This document shows positions 49,701-61,702 of a stretch of 64,000 bases of DNA, one piece after another. Below the pieces are notes generated by a model that saw only the letters and a program-made list of their open reading frames with translations, did not search any database and was not told the DNA's origin. Where the stretch lies: positions 10,478,001 through 10,542,000 of the forward strand of contig NC_039488.1 of the NCBI RefSeq assembly GCF_003590095.1, read 5' to 3'. Position numbers and translations under genes: made by a program. Numbering within the stretch: position 1 is the stretch's first letter; every line of letters starts with the position of its first letter. This DNA comes from Trichoplusia ni (lineage: Eukaryota > Arthropoda > Insecta > Lepidoptera > Noctuidae).

Positions 49701-52012
49701 AATGATAAAAATGAAAATGGAACTCTGTAAAATATACCAAGATCATGTTTTTCTACGATAAGTCACGTGGCTTAACTTGGCAGTTTCACATATTTTTAGT
49801 TCTCGATCAGATCTATTTTTACTTTTTCAGTTTAGATTTTTAATTTTTGAGAAAGATCAGGTACATTAGAAATTATAGACATCCGTCCAGGAACCCTGTC
49901 TCTATTATAATCGCGGGGAGATTCAGTATGGTCCAAAAAGCTTGCAAAAATAAAACCGATACCGGTAACAAATAACTCGTTACACGTAACTGAGGCATCC
50001 CATAACTTCGGCTAACGTTAATAAACGCCATGTTCACATGGCGCCAGATGTTTTGAAACTCCATTGAAAATGGAGCTAGCTAGTGGAAAAAAAGGGAATC
50101 TGCGATAAAATTTTGGGCATTTACGGTCTTCGGGTGTAGTTATATCAGGTAGTTTCAACTGAAAGTAGGGATTTTTTACCACATCTTACCCTTGGTATAC
50201 TTGGAGAAACTCATCCAAATGTGCCACAAAAGAAGATTTTTCATAGCGGGAGTAGAACCCGCTTTCTTTTCCGAGGAAGAGAGTAACCAATAGAAATATA
50301 ATTTTGTGTGATTTTAACTCAACAACTAACTAAACTCTTTAACTAAACAACAAAAATCTTATCTCAACAATTGATTTCAATAAAAGCTCAATCTTTTTAA
50401 AATACGTTACGGTCCTTTCAAAATTTCTCATAAAATTCAACCTAACTTTATGAACGAGCAAAACAATAATAATTCAATAATTACCCCCAAAAATTCCCTC
50501 AGCAACAAATATAAATATTGTTATTGTTCCCGTAAAGAGGTGCGCGTTCCCCGGAGGTTTCATCAATCATAATTTATAACGCTAGTGTTATCGTGGCCCT
50601 GAATAATCGTTCATATCCGAAACACCTTCCTAAGGACGCGTTCACACTTGGGACGTGTTTAATAAATTGATGTTTCCCTCACGTTTTGTAGTCATTAATG
50701 TAATTTTCTAACTTTTTAATAGGGTGTGTGCGGATTTGCGATTGTGATTGAGTACGTTGGTGTTCGTACTCGTATTTTATTGTTTTTTTTTTTTGTGTGT
50801 AGGAGGGAATGACAGAAACAGTGATTGATATTGGTTTTTGAAGCGTTAAATTAATTAAATAAATAATTGATTTTCATTTTTTTTGCCTGCGGTATTAGCA
50901 AGCACGTTGGTTATTGCAGAAAGAAAAGAAACGCCTTAAACTCAAAATGCAAAGAAATTATTTCATTAGAAGTACAAAATGACTTTTTAAGGCTTAAATA
51001 GAAAAAGCCTTAACTTAACATTAGCCTTTTTAAAATCGTGAACGTTACTTAAGTGGAAGCTCTTAACTTAATTAACTTAGTTATTGATGAGAGTCTGCTT
51101 CCAGATTATATTCTCAGAAACACTTCATTAGATTTAAGTTCTCCTTTAAATATAGTTTCAGACGGATATTACAGAAATATTAATTCTGTTTCGAAATGCA
51201 TTGAGATTTTAATATCAGTAGCGCAGAGAGCGAAGTTAAGGGATAGATTCACAGTACTTGAGTTAAGTTACAACTATTCATAAATTCACACGAACACTAT
51301 AGAGTACTTGTGATTGTTTTTTTGTTGCCTTTTACGCTAAAATTTTTCTGCAGTAATTTTGATGAGATTAGATGACCACTTTATCTGCGTGTGGACCAAA
51401 AGTACGTAGCTAGTAAATCTAGAACAAAAATCACGCGTCACTAATATTTTATTCACTGCAGAAACGCTTGGCCTACGCGAGCATCAAACCAATGACACAT
51501 CGGGCACAGTGGGCTTGGCGTGGTAAATTTCACCACTTGGCACTAAATTCCAGTATCCCACTACTTCACTTCCAGAGCCTAGTGGTAGTGGAGCTAACCC
51601 CATGCATTTCCTGGACCTCACCCCTCAATCACTCAAAAAGTCCCAATGTGAACGTAGGGCACGAACCTCCTTTGTCCCTCGAAGTAATGCAACCTAAGGA
51701 AATTGGATTTTTCTTTATTCTCGCGCGGGTAACTTGATATTGTATGAATTATGAAAATTGCCTGCTAAATTGTTGATTTATTGCCCGCGATCTATACGAT
51801 TGGGTGCCAACGAATTGTTTTACGAATATCCTTTGTTATTTTTATGGGTGTGTTTGTAAACATGGTGTTTGGTCGCTTAAGGGTGAGGACGAGATATGTG
51901 TTGGTAGAAGGATTTATCAACGTTTTTTATGTATTGTTTATGTTGTGACATTTCATGCATTGCTAGTGTCATCCTATCAATCTTTGGTTTTTCTTCTTTG
52001 TCTATTGTTTCA
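46761..52012. other. Long AT-rich non-coding stretch
   Basis: No gene is seen. The frames at 48645-48842, 48800-49030, 49873-50064, 51053-51283, 51468-51737 and 51804-52034 have no recognisable domain. About 50530-50660 is GC-richer, with no feature I can name. Confidence 0.4.
47527..47582. repeat. Recurrent CTCTAC/CTCTCT motif, occurrence 6
   Basis: GAAAGAGTCAACACTATAC, ATGTAGAGCTCTGTCTCTC, then TTCCTCAAC. The right half is well preserved. Confidence 0.35.
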
Positions 52013-52111
52013 AAATTACTTATTTGGTTGTTAGTTACGCATTAGCACGATTTTTTAATCGTGATTCTTATTAAGCAGCTAATGCTTAACTAACAACCAA
52101 ATAAGTAATTT
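52013..52111. repeat. 99-bp foldback: 34-bp inverted repeat, one mismatch
   Basis: Left arm 52013-52046 begins AAATTACTTATTTGGTTGTT and ends GCATTAGC. Right arm 52078-52111 is its reverse complement except for one base (C in the left arm where perfect pairing would need A). The 31-base spacer holds a smaller palindrome, ACGATTTTTTAATCGT. Pairing stops sharply at both outer edges. It could be a tiny foldback transposon or MITE, a palindrome made by replication slippage, or the source of a hairpin RNA. It is the strongest inverted repeat in the window. Confidence 0.9.
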
Positions 52112-53717
52112 CAATAAAATCAATGGGTACTGATAAGAACTTCCACTCTTTTTGGTTAATATAACATCAGAAACGCAAAAAATATATTCAAATAGAGATC
52201 GTTAATATACATAGTTCTTACCATGACCATTTTACCATCGAGAAGACACAAATCCACACAAAAATTACCAGTTACCTACTCTTTACAAGAGCTTTTCAAT
52301 AAGTTCTACCATTTAAAATACCTATATCGGAAACATTAACACTCCGTGCCAAGGACCTTTCTACCTTATCGTAAGAATCGTTAATACTCCAGAGACCGTT
52401 AACGTATGTGAGTTACATCGTATGCAAATTCTCAAATGGTATTAGATATTAGCGTCACAGACAGACAGTTTGAACATTAGAACTTTACATGCCAAAGGGT
52501 TTTCTGGATGTGAGTACTATTATATATGTATAGAGAAGATTGTTTCAATTGTGTTCGTTGATAGATGATGTTGGATTTTTATGTAGTTTTAAGATACATT
52601 TAATTATAGATATTTGTTTTATTTAAATTGTGAAGAGAAGAGATTTATGGTAGATGAACTAACTGATCCGGAAAACTTAATTCTTCTTACCTGGTTTGTG
52701 AATCTACATCATCCAGGGCGATCCCTAAACGCACTCAAAGTTCTTTCGAATCAGTCTAGCCGTTTCGAAGCAGTTCAGTAACATAGAGACGTATATACAT
52801 TAGAATTATAAAAATAAATGGTGCCAAATATAGACTGTATTTTTCTAGTATGTCATGTACACGTGAAAGGTATTTACATTGACATACTGTGATTCATAAT
52901 TGTAAGGTAATAAATAAGTTAAAGATTTTTGTTTTACTTTCATGAATAAAAAGTGAGAAAATTGGCTCAAAACTTTAATAACAGACTCAGTTCTGATTTT
53001 TCGAGGCAAAATTCAGTCGACGTAACGTAACAAAATTAAAATTTTGGATATCGACATGACTTTCATTACGAACAATCTGAAAATTGTCTAGTAAAGCATT
53101 TTTTTTGCTAATTGGCTGATATTCCTGAAGAGAGCTGTTAATATATACTGCTTGTACCTAAAAGTGATATTTCAAAAATGATGTTGGTAAAAAACATATA
53201 CTTAGAAATTAAAACTTGCGATAGTTCCATGATCTAATGATCTAATGGTTGAAAGGAATAGAAGATAAAAATTCAAGCACTTGATTATGAAAAAATTGTT
53301 AACAGACTTTTGACGTATTTTTCTGTGTGAATATTCAAACTTACACACTTTCAAGCATCTCGGTAAGTACACAGCGTGCTCATGAAATCGATACCCTTAA
53401 CATCCCTTACGGAATTACCTTGTTACTTATTACTACTGGATTAGAACGATTCATGGCCATGAATGCTTACATTATACTTTACGTAACATCCGAAAAACTT
53501 TTTAACATATTATAGGGCAATAAATTTCACTTGTAAATTAGTAGTAGTAGGCGAGCTAGTTTTTAAAATGTGCTTGTGAAAAGTGACGTGATTTGTATGT
53601 ATGAGTATGACATAAGTATTTCAGAGCGATTTCATATTACTAGCACTCAAAAGTAATATAATTTGACTACGGACACCGAATTTCAATATAACTAGACTTG
53701 TAATGGTATTTCATTTT
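52112..53717. other. AT-rich non-coding stretch
   Basis: No gene is seen. About 52660-52815 (TTTCGAATCAGTCTAGCCG, TTTCGAAGCAGTTCAGTAAC) resembles the AAATCGGTTCAGCCGTTT-type interior of lepidopteran CTAG-ended repeats, at low confidence. Confidence 0.4.
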
Positions 53718-53725
53718 CATACAGG

Positions 53726-54075
53726 ATATCATCATCATCATCATCATCAACATCGTAGCCTTTTCCCAACTATGTTGAGGTCGGCTTCAGTTTCAGCTAA
53801 GTACCAGTGTTTTACAAAGGGCTACTGCCTCTCTGAACTTAACCCAGTTCCGTGGGCAACACGATACCCGTTAAAGAGACTGTTTATCAGACTTTTTAGC
53901 TTCTGACTACCTCTAACGACTGCCAAAGATGTATGAATAACAGCCGAGACCCACATAACGTGCCTTCCGAAACACGGAGGAACGCTGTTTAAGACAATGA
54001 TGTTCACCCATCAACGGACCAACCGCGTCAAGCGTAGCTTAACGTGTGATCGATTCACTAATGCAACGAGCTCCC
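53726..54075 (-). mobile_element. 5S-headed SINE, minus strand (copy 3)
   Basis: On the minus strand: GATCACACGTTAAGCTACGC, GCGGTTGGTCCGTTGATGGG and TGAACATC (5S-like head), TCCGTGTTTCGGAAGGCACG, then the body shared with copy 1, ACATAGTTGGGAAAAGGC, and a (GAT)n tail. The short direct repeat CATACAGG flanks it at 53718-53725 and 54076-54083. The body is shorter than copy 1 because of small deletions. Antisense and sense frames across it are not genes. Confidence 0.78.
53728..53748. repeat. (ATC)7 microsatellite, SINE tail
   Basis: Seven perfect ATC units at the 3' tail of the minus-strand SINE. Copies 1 and 2 have shorter tails of the same unit. Confidence 0.85.
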
Positions 54076-55940
54076 CATACAGGTTACTCGTAAGTTTTTA
54101 ATTAAATGGTGTAATTCAGAAAAGGAAATCGTAAAAAAAACAAACTAAACAGGAAAATATGTTCCTTTATTTGAACACAAATCTTACTACTATTTGTGAA
54201 GGCCTAACATTTATTATTTGTTTTGTTATATTAGTACATATAATAAATAAACAATCGTATAGCTTGTTACCGACGTATCGGTGGAGTAACGACACACTTA
54301 CGAGGTACCTTCGTTAGCTCCTGGTTCTCAGGAAACATTTCATACCTCGGTTTCCACAACAATCTATATTTATTGAAGTTCAAAGAGAAATGACTTATTA
54401 TTTTGTGAAATGTTCCATTGGAGCTGGAACATCTATAGGGGAATCTTAATTAGTTTTTTTTCTGTTATATCTAGGCCACTTTAGTTTAATTTCAAGTTAA
54501 AAATTCTAGTGGTTGCTTGTTAATTTAATTACATCCAAAATATGATATCCTTTAAAGTAGTCGGATAAAAGTAGCCCATGTATTAATCCAAGGTGTCAGC
54601 TACCTTGATGCGAAAATGCATTAATATCGGTCGAGCTGTTTGTGCGTGAAGAGGTTACAAACAAACACGCTTACACAAGGCTCTCACTTTTAATTTTAAT
54701 ATTAGTGGGATGAGTAAGGATTTGAAATAACAGTTGTTCTTTTAAACATACGTAGAATAATTTAAAACTTAGTTTTACAGCTAAGTCAGTACCGACTCAC
54801 TAAATAAATCTAGAACCAAGTAAAATATAATAAGTTTTTCAATGCGGGTTCTAAAGTAATTGAAGAAGAATTTGACCTTCTTCCAGTGCGATTTGTAATC
54901 AAGAACTTTTAAATTAGTTTCCCAAATGCGAGGCTGTGGGGGCCACTTGGGAACGTTAACCCCATCCAATCGTTTAGGACTAAGGTTTAGAGAAGACTAT
55001 TGGCAAACCTCTCGGGTATTCCCACTGTCTTAATTTAAGTTTTAATAAAAGAGGCCGAATTGAAAATGTATTTTAGTTATATAGACGGATTATTTAAATG
55101 TTATGTTTTGGAGAGTGGATGAATTGAATTTGAAAAGGGTATTTGGTCTGCAGTAGACTATAGAAAGACGCCTTAAAATAATGAATTTTGGTTTGCGATG
55201 AAATACATATCTTCAAAAACTTTTTCGAAAAAAAAATTAAACAGAGACTTTGGTCAAGTCCACATGGGTTTTTTTGCAATAAATAATAACGCTACATTCC
55301 AACCCCTTAATTTATCGGACAATTTTTTCATTACCCTCTGTATACTGCCAAAATATAGGACCTAACCCAATTCTTATAAATACAAAAAAAACAAACAACA
55401 TAACATTTTAAAGTGCATAATGTAGCAATATTTACAAAGCTTCCGTACAAACTTCATTGTGCCGCGTTGTTCTCGAAAATTATAAGTACCATTTAAAATG
55501 CAAAGCTTGTTTCGGTGTTTCTTTTCAGTCAGTCAGTAAAGTAAATGTTTTTGCCATTAAGCTAAATTAAAAGGGAAACAATTAGACATGTAATTGTTTT
55601 AAAGACTTAGGTTCGTAATGAGATGTGCTTAGTTGGAATTAGGAATGATGATAGAATTATTAAATGGGGATGAAGGTTAGTTCTAGAATGTTTTAAGAAA
55701 ACGATACTTAAATCTTTTTTTGTAGAAGGTAAAGTCGTAATGTAATAATGATTATTTATTGCTACTTTAATACTAATTCTATGCTTGGATATAACCAAGG
55801 TTTTCGAAAAGGTTTTCAAATAGGATATAATTGTTATAGGATTTTCTTCTATCTTACAAATTCAAATCCAGTGATGAAAATTTTGCACGGGGAGACTACT
55901 TTTAAAGTTAAATACCTAGACTAAAAAAACGCTTATTTAA
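54076..55940. other. AT-rich non-coding stretch with a repeat fragment
   Basis: No gene is seen. About 54506-54712 (CTAGTGGTTGC at the left, GTCGAGCTGTTTGTGCGTG and AAGAGGTTACAAACAAACACG, TTTAATATTAGTGGGATGA at the right) resembles the CTAG-ended element at 34944-35091, but the flanking bases do not fit the A/T rule. Confidence 0.4.
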
Positions 55941-55951
55941 AGCTCTGCTGT

Positions 55952-56056
55952 CATCATCATCATCAGCCTATCGCAGTCCACTGCTGGACATAGGCCTCTC
56001 CAAGTGCACGCCACTGAGATCGATTTTCGGCTTCTCTCTGCTTCTCTCGGCTTCAC
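55952..56056 (-). mobile_element. 105-bp LINE 3' end with target-site duplication
   Basis: On the minus strand it ends GGAGAGGCCTATGTCCAGC, AGTGGACTGCGATAGGCTG, then ATGATGATGATGA. I know this string as the very abundant 3' end of a lepidopteran LINE. The 11-bp direct repeat AGCTCTGCTGT flanks it at 55941-55951 and 56057-56067, so this is a complete but severely 5'-truncated insertion. It has no coding part. Confidence 0.75.
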
Positions 56057-56067
56057 AGCTCTGCTGT

Positions 56068-57376
56068 GTGACCGTCTAATAACAGGGTGCATATATCACG
56101 AACCGTCGTAGCTAGGAACTTGAAGTTTGAAAAGAGGACATAACATAATAATAACAGCAAAGAATAAAATGTCCAGGTTAAGCAAATATAGAGAACGAGA
56201 AGTACCTAAAGAAAATAATTAAAACAACTTTTTAATGAAAATTTATTGTATGTAAACTCAATATCAAAAAACGGGTTCGTAACATGTAAAGTGACTTATT
56301 GGGAGAAGCGACGGAACCGCAAAATTTATTTTTAATAAAATATAATTTAAAACACGACATTAACCCAGGAATCGCAGTCTCATAGCTCACTGGGACCATT
56401 AAATTGTCAGTTCAATTATTTAATTCTCAGAACGCACATAAATTAAAGAGCTTCAGTGTTTTTTTGTAAAAAAAGTGTAAATGAAAATAAGTTCAGGAAA
56501 ATCTCGACAGCATACTAAATGCATTCAATATGTATTAATTACATGTAGGTATGTGTTTTCGTTTGAGAAAATAATTAAAAAATGAAACTCCTCACAACCA
56601 AGATAACGAAATATATTTAAGTTTTAAGGTAATTTAAACCAAACCAGTATAAAATGAACCCAAAAAAGCTTCTTTTTCATGTAAATATTTCCTAATATAT
56701 CAAACATGTTTGACCGACTTAAGGTTGCTTATAATATTACTTACTAATTCCGATCGAATACAATTCTCGACAATAAACCTTAACTCTGTAGTAATTCGAT
56801 CTAAATCTCAACAATTTCAATTCCGCTACGTACAAACGATATAGCATTGTTTCAATCCACTCATAAGTCCGAATTAAACCATTTTACACGACTGCGTGTG
56901 ATAAGCTGGCGGTATATCCTCGTTGAACACACTCACAGTTGCCTGAAGGTCTACCTCTAAATATAATGGAATATAGTAACTATATAAGTAGAGTTGAGGA
57001 AGAGAGATGTCGCTCTACGCCGTGCAGTGCTCTTTCTCCCTTTAACAACTTAAATCATATTACTATGACGGGTAGTGGTAGGCGCCAAGTTTCACATAAT
57101 GATACGAAACGCGAAATCGTGGATAGTTTGATAACATACCATACAATTTAGCAGCATTATAATGGATTTGAACACGGAATATGAAATCGTATATTTGGAA
57201 TCAGCGTTGCAGAATATGAACTAACGTGTTGTTAATTCTTGAAGTTTGATTAGTTGGTATCTTCGGAATTAGAATGCGGAGTTAGGGAACATTATTATGC
57301 TATTGATATGTTGTGAATAAAGCAGTCTTTGGGGGTCTTAAAGATATAAATGAGACCCAGATAATACTATCACGTA
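56068..57376. other. AT-rich non-coding stretch
   Basis: No gene is seen. It includes one occurrence of the recurrent motif (next entry). Confidence 0.4.
56991..57050. repeat. Recurrent CTCTAC/CTCTCT motif, occurrence 7 (best preserved)
   Basis: GTTGAGGAAGAGAGATGTCG, CTCTACGCCGTGCAGTGC, then TCTTTCTCCCTTTAACAAC. The two ends are imperfect inverted copies (GTTGaGGaAGAGAGA against TCTTTCTCcCtttaaCAAC), so it is a quasi-palindrome of about 60 bp. Confidence 0.4.
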
Positions 57377-57423
57377 ATTCAACGATTTTTATTCAGAAAT
57401 GGACTGAATAAAAATCGCTGAAT
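57377..57423. repeat. 20-bp-arm hairpin, 7-base loop
   Basis: Left arm ATTCAACGATTTTTATTCAG (57377-57396), loop AAATGGA, right arm CTGAATAAAAATCGCTGAAT (57404-57423). One mismatch in 20. A transcript would fold into a compact stem. I know no microRNA of this sequence. Confidence 0.8.
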
Positions 57424-57946
57424 GACGAATGAAAAAACTTAGAAAAACATCGCTGATTTTCAAACAAGTTTTAACAGCATTTGATTCTGATTATGATAAA
57501 TCTAGTATATATCATACAGCATTAATGACCAGTATAAGCTGAGCTCTCTCTCTTTTTATTTCACTGTTGAATTGATCGCATTGTTCCCGGTAATTGGCTA
57601 TGCTTGTCTCCTACTACATTGGACTTAATCCCGCAATCGGTTATGTGGGCGTACATAATTGCCTGATCCTTAGAACAATAGAGGATAAGGTTCTATTACC
57701 GGATTGTATTCTATACCTAAAAACATCGTGTTATATAAGATTCATATTTAAATTTAAATCAGTTTTTCCAACTCGCCAAAAGAGCAAAACCAATAAACGG
57801 CCCAAAAAATTTGTTAAGCTATTTTATCACTTTGATTTACAAAAGATTAGACAAAAAATTACACAATACATAATAATACATTTTCACAGCCAAAATTTGA
57901 TTAGTGCCATCGTACTTAAAAAGCTTTCTTGGTAAAAAAGCTCTCA
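57424..57946. other. AT-rich non-coding stretch
   Basis: A 113-codon frame (57594-57935, plus) covers most of it. The product is rich in Lys, Ile and Phe, has no recognisable domain and fits chance. Confidence 0.4.
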
Positions 57947-58152
57947 AATCCATTATGGTCATCTTTATTCACATTTTTGGCGTCAAAACAGTCGACGTGA
58001 TATTATAAACCAAATTATTTATTCATTTCTTTGATACTAGCCACATAACATTTTCAGATCCATCAAGATCATTTTTATACACATTTTTGGAGTCAAAACA
58101 GTCGACGTCATATAAACCAAATTCTTTACTCATTTCATCGTTAGCCTAGTTA
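57947..58152 (+). repeat. Tandem duplication, period 110 bp
   Basis: Two units of about 95-100 bp: from ATCCATTATGGTCATC (57948) and from ATCCATCAAGATCATT (58058). Both contain CACATTTTTGG, CGTC or AGTC, then AAAACAGTCGACGT (the CACATTTTT of each starts at 57970 and 58080), then ATAAACCAAATT and TCATTTC. The first unit has 3 extra bases after GTCGACGT. The units are about 85-90% alike by eye, so this is an old local duplication. Confidence 0.75.
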
Positions 58153-61100
58153 TAGAGTACCTAGAAACCACGCTCCACATCTCAAACTAACTATATAAAA
58201 TGTTGTTAAGATTACAAGACTCCCAAGTGTTCAGAGTTGCTTCGAACTCGTCCTATTTGCCACCCGTTCGCGAGTAATCTCTAAATCCAATACAATTATT
58301 GTTGCACGTGTTTGCTCCAGGAATCAGGCTTCAGATCGCTTTGTTTGATGTTGTTATGATCTATTGTAACTGATCTAGATTTCATTGTTCTCGACGTTGG
58401 AAGTATGATGGGGATAGAACGGGTAGATTCAAGAGCGAGGTAAGGAAACGGAATTAGATATGAAAAAGAATTTACAACCGAAGAAATTCATTTGACTGAA
58501 TAGGTAGGATCTAAAAAAAGGTTCTAAAATGCGTAATTTTAAATTCGTATCAATAATGAATTTTAAGAGCTGAAGATGATTACATTAGGATTTTCAATAC
58601 TGCAATAGTGACGAATATAAATTGAACCTCGAAGGTTTTTGAGTCTTTATGGTTTTTATGTATTGGTCCAGTTCTTTATAAGTCCTCTAATTCCAAAGAT
58701 CTAAGATTATGGTCGATATTTTTAATTTCTTGACAGAATTCTACGATATCTTATAAATGTAAATTACTTTACAGTAACGCGCGAGTTTTACGTCTGAAAA
58801 CTATACAGTTTAACAAATGAGATTCTATTTAGAAACTTAGAAAGCTTTATATTCAAAGTTTAAAAAGTTCATGCACATTCGTATGAAGCTCAGCACAGTC
58901 ACAACTTAGTCGCTCATTACAAACCTATTCACAAAGCCGTAAGCGGAACAGAATGTTGCCAGACTCATAATTTCATGCGTTTTTAGTAGGAAATTCATTT
59001 AACGTGCATAAATTAGCTCGCGTCTGGAAACTGTGCACTTTAATATTGTATGTTGATTACTTGCTTATTCATTTATAAAAGTTAATCTGAGGTATTCAGA
59101 AACTTCCTACATGAGTTAATTGCAGGTTGGCTGCGATGAAGACTTTTAATTATCTGTTTCATCTACGTATACATATCATCACTGTGTCGTGAACCAGTTT
59201 ACCTTGTAAGTGAATAATGCAAATTATTGCGATGGTGACAATATTCTATTCAGCTTGTGGAGTCTAATTACATTTTAGTACCTATATCATAACTCATAAA
59301 GACAAAATAAAGGACAAACTGTATGCTCTATTCTAGGATTACAAGGAAAATCACAAAGCCCCTATTACTATCACCCTCATAACACATACCATACCACACG
59401 ATGAGCTAATAATAAACCTTCATACCATTTTATATCTCCACAGGCCGACACTCGACTTACACCAAATAAATAATTAACTTAATTATTTTACCAAAACTCG
59501 GTAACGCGGCACTGATTACGGTCTCACACTTGGGAGTAACGGGAACTTTGGACATAATTATTAACAAGACACTTAAAATTAGGGACGAAAACTCCAAGAT
59601 AACCCATGTCACGTTACTTGGAGAACTTAGTTTGTGACGTATTTAGGGGGTTGAGTGAACACTATTGAATATTCCGATGAGGAACTTGGTATATTGATTG
59701 AGATATATCCTTAATGGATCACCCAAATTTAGGTATCATGAAGTAATTCCAATTGCCTAGAAAATAAGGCTTAAATTCATCTTGGATGAAAATGGAATGT
59801 ACAAAATAATTGAGCTTTATTCAGAGTATTCAGACCTATTTTAGGCACTTCACTGAAAGTGACAACGTTTCTAGGGTTAGAACGTTTCAGTGTTATTGTT
59901 TTCACGTTTCTGCTAATTATTTTAGGGTTGACGCAGTGCGTACTGTGGCCCCCAAAGGTATTGTAGTAGTTCACAAACACTCACTTCGTCTTAGGTAAAG
60001 AGATGAGAAAGAGGAAGAAATAATTCAGTGGTTTTTACTTACTTCATTTTTCCAAAGAAAATGTGCGAGAATTTTTCCAGGTCAATCTTCAGAAATTACA
60101 AGCGTTCCGAACAAGAAAGAATTAGTTGAAAATCGTGCACTCGCCAACCAGGTAACAGCAATTTTGTAAGTAGAAAATAACAAAGTACTGCTGCATGCAA
60201 CCGGTAGTTGAAAACACAAACAGAAAAATTATTTCCTTTTCAATTCAAATTATGTCACTCGTTAAGTTCTCCAGGCACGATGTTCCTTTATTTTTCTTTC
60301 TTTATGTTTTCTATTACTTTTACTAATAATATATAATGTTTAGTACAGGGAAAGAAACTTTCAAGCCATTTATGTATTGTGTTTTCTGCTTTTGATTCGC
60401 GGCAGCGAACTTCTTCCTCCTTTTTTCTATTCCTGATTATTTTCGCTACGGTTTTCAAGATCGAATCGTTTCCGTTCACACACCTTTTTTCGTTGTTTTG
60501 GTGGTATTCCTGGGTTCATTATAGATCCTGGTTTTCAGAAGACGCAGTGACAAGAATTTCTGGCGGGCTAGTCCCGCAAAAAAGCCCCAACATTAAAAAC
60601 CCCATTACGCATTTCCAAGTAAGACACGCAAACCGACATTTACAATAAAAATTGATTTTATCTAGGCAGATTTTACCCTATAATCCAATACCAGGAGTGC
60701 AATGCCATGATCCTAACTTACGTTAGCGGCACGCCAATGAACGCCCAGTCATGTGAGTCTGAAGTTCCAACGAGAACTCCGCTATGTAAACATCGAACAC
60801 GGAATTCGTGTTACCACTCTCAAACCTTGAGGTGTGATATTTTACGCACTGTGAATGTGACTTCGTGAGGTATTGTTTGGAGTTTTAAAGATTTAAGGTC
60901 CTTGTGGACGAAAAGGGGTTTAGCTATCTTTTGTTTATCTCATTGAGCTTTGACTTTTTTTAACCTAATGTAATTTACCCTTATTTAACGTGATTTCACG
61001 ATACTTGATTTCACAAACACATAATTCTGAATGAATGATAAACACCGTTTACGTGCGACTCAGAGTGGCTACACGTAGGGCTTTCTGCAATTGAATCAAG

Positions 61101-61611
61101 AAGCTAAAGAAAACCATAAGATACCCACGTACACTCGAAACTTATATATGTGTAGGTATATAAAAATACTTACAGATATACTATCGTCAATAAAAAAAAA
61201 CTGCCTTAAGATATACAATGTAAAATAGTTACGAATTGTAACTGTAACTAAAGCAAGAGCACTGTAGCACTAAATGCTGAATTTGTTTGGGACCCGAAAT
61301 TAGTACACTGCTTATTAAGTTTTCTCTGAATTTCTATTGTAAACTAGAGTAAATTGCGACGAATCCCCGGGCGCTTATGTACTCCGATGTTCTAAATTTT
61401 AACGCTCCAAGCTCGTTGATAGTACAACGTATTATTACATACACGTTGCTTTTACGATACAAGATGTATTCTGATTATCTATACTTCCATACTAATGTTG
61501 TTAATAGGGTATTTTACAAAACAAAATGTAATTATAAATTAAAGTAAATCAGTATTTGAAGAAATAAAAAAACAACGGGATACAGTACTTTTAAAATCTA
61601 GTGTGACGTCA
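58153..61611. other. AT-rich non-coding stretch
   Basis: No gene is seen. The frames at 59777-59998 (both strands), 60288-60479 and 60379-60648 have no recognisable domain. About 60700-60835 is slightly GC-richer. Confidence 0.4.
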
Positions 61612-61702
61612 CTTACCAGTACGCTTTTTACTAGCGAATGATATTTGAAGCCCCCACTACCATCCTTAAGTATTTTTTATGTTCGTTACTTAATCTGTAA
61701 TA
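61612..61702 (+). repeat. Short dispersed repeat shared with 43021-43110 (copy 2)
   Basis: TTACCAGTACGCTTTTTACTAG, CGAATGATATTTGAAGCCCC, CACTACCATCCTTAAG and TATTTTTTATGTTCGTTAC. It is the partner of the copy 18.6 kb upstream, in the same orientation. Just before it is GTGACGTCAC, a perfect 10-bp palindrome at 61602-61611. Confidence 0.6.

Noticed and set aside
57594..57935. 113-codon plus-strand open frame
   Set aside because: Lys/Ile/Phe-rich translation typical of AT-rich non-coding DNA, with no recognisable domain.
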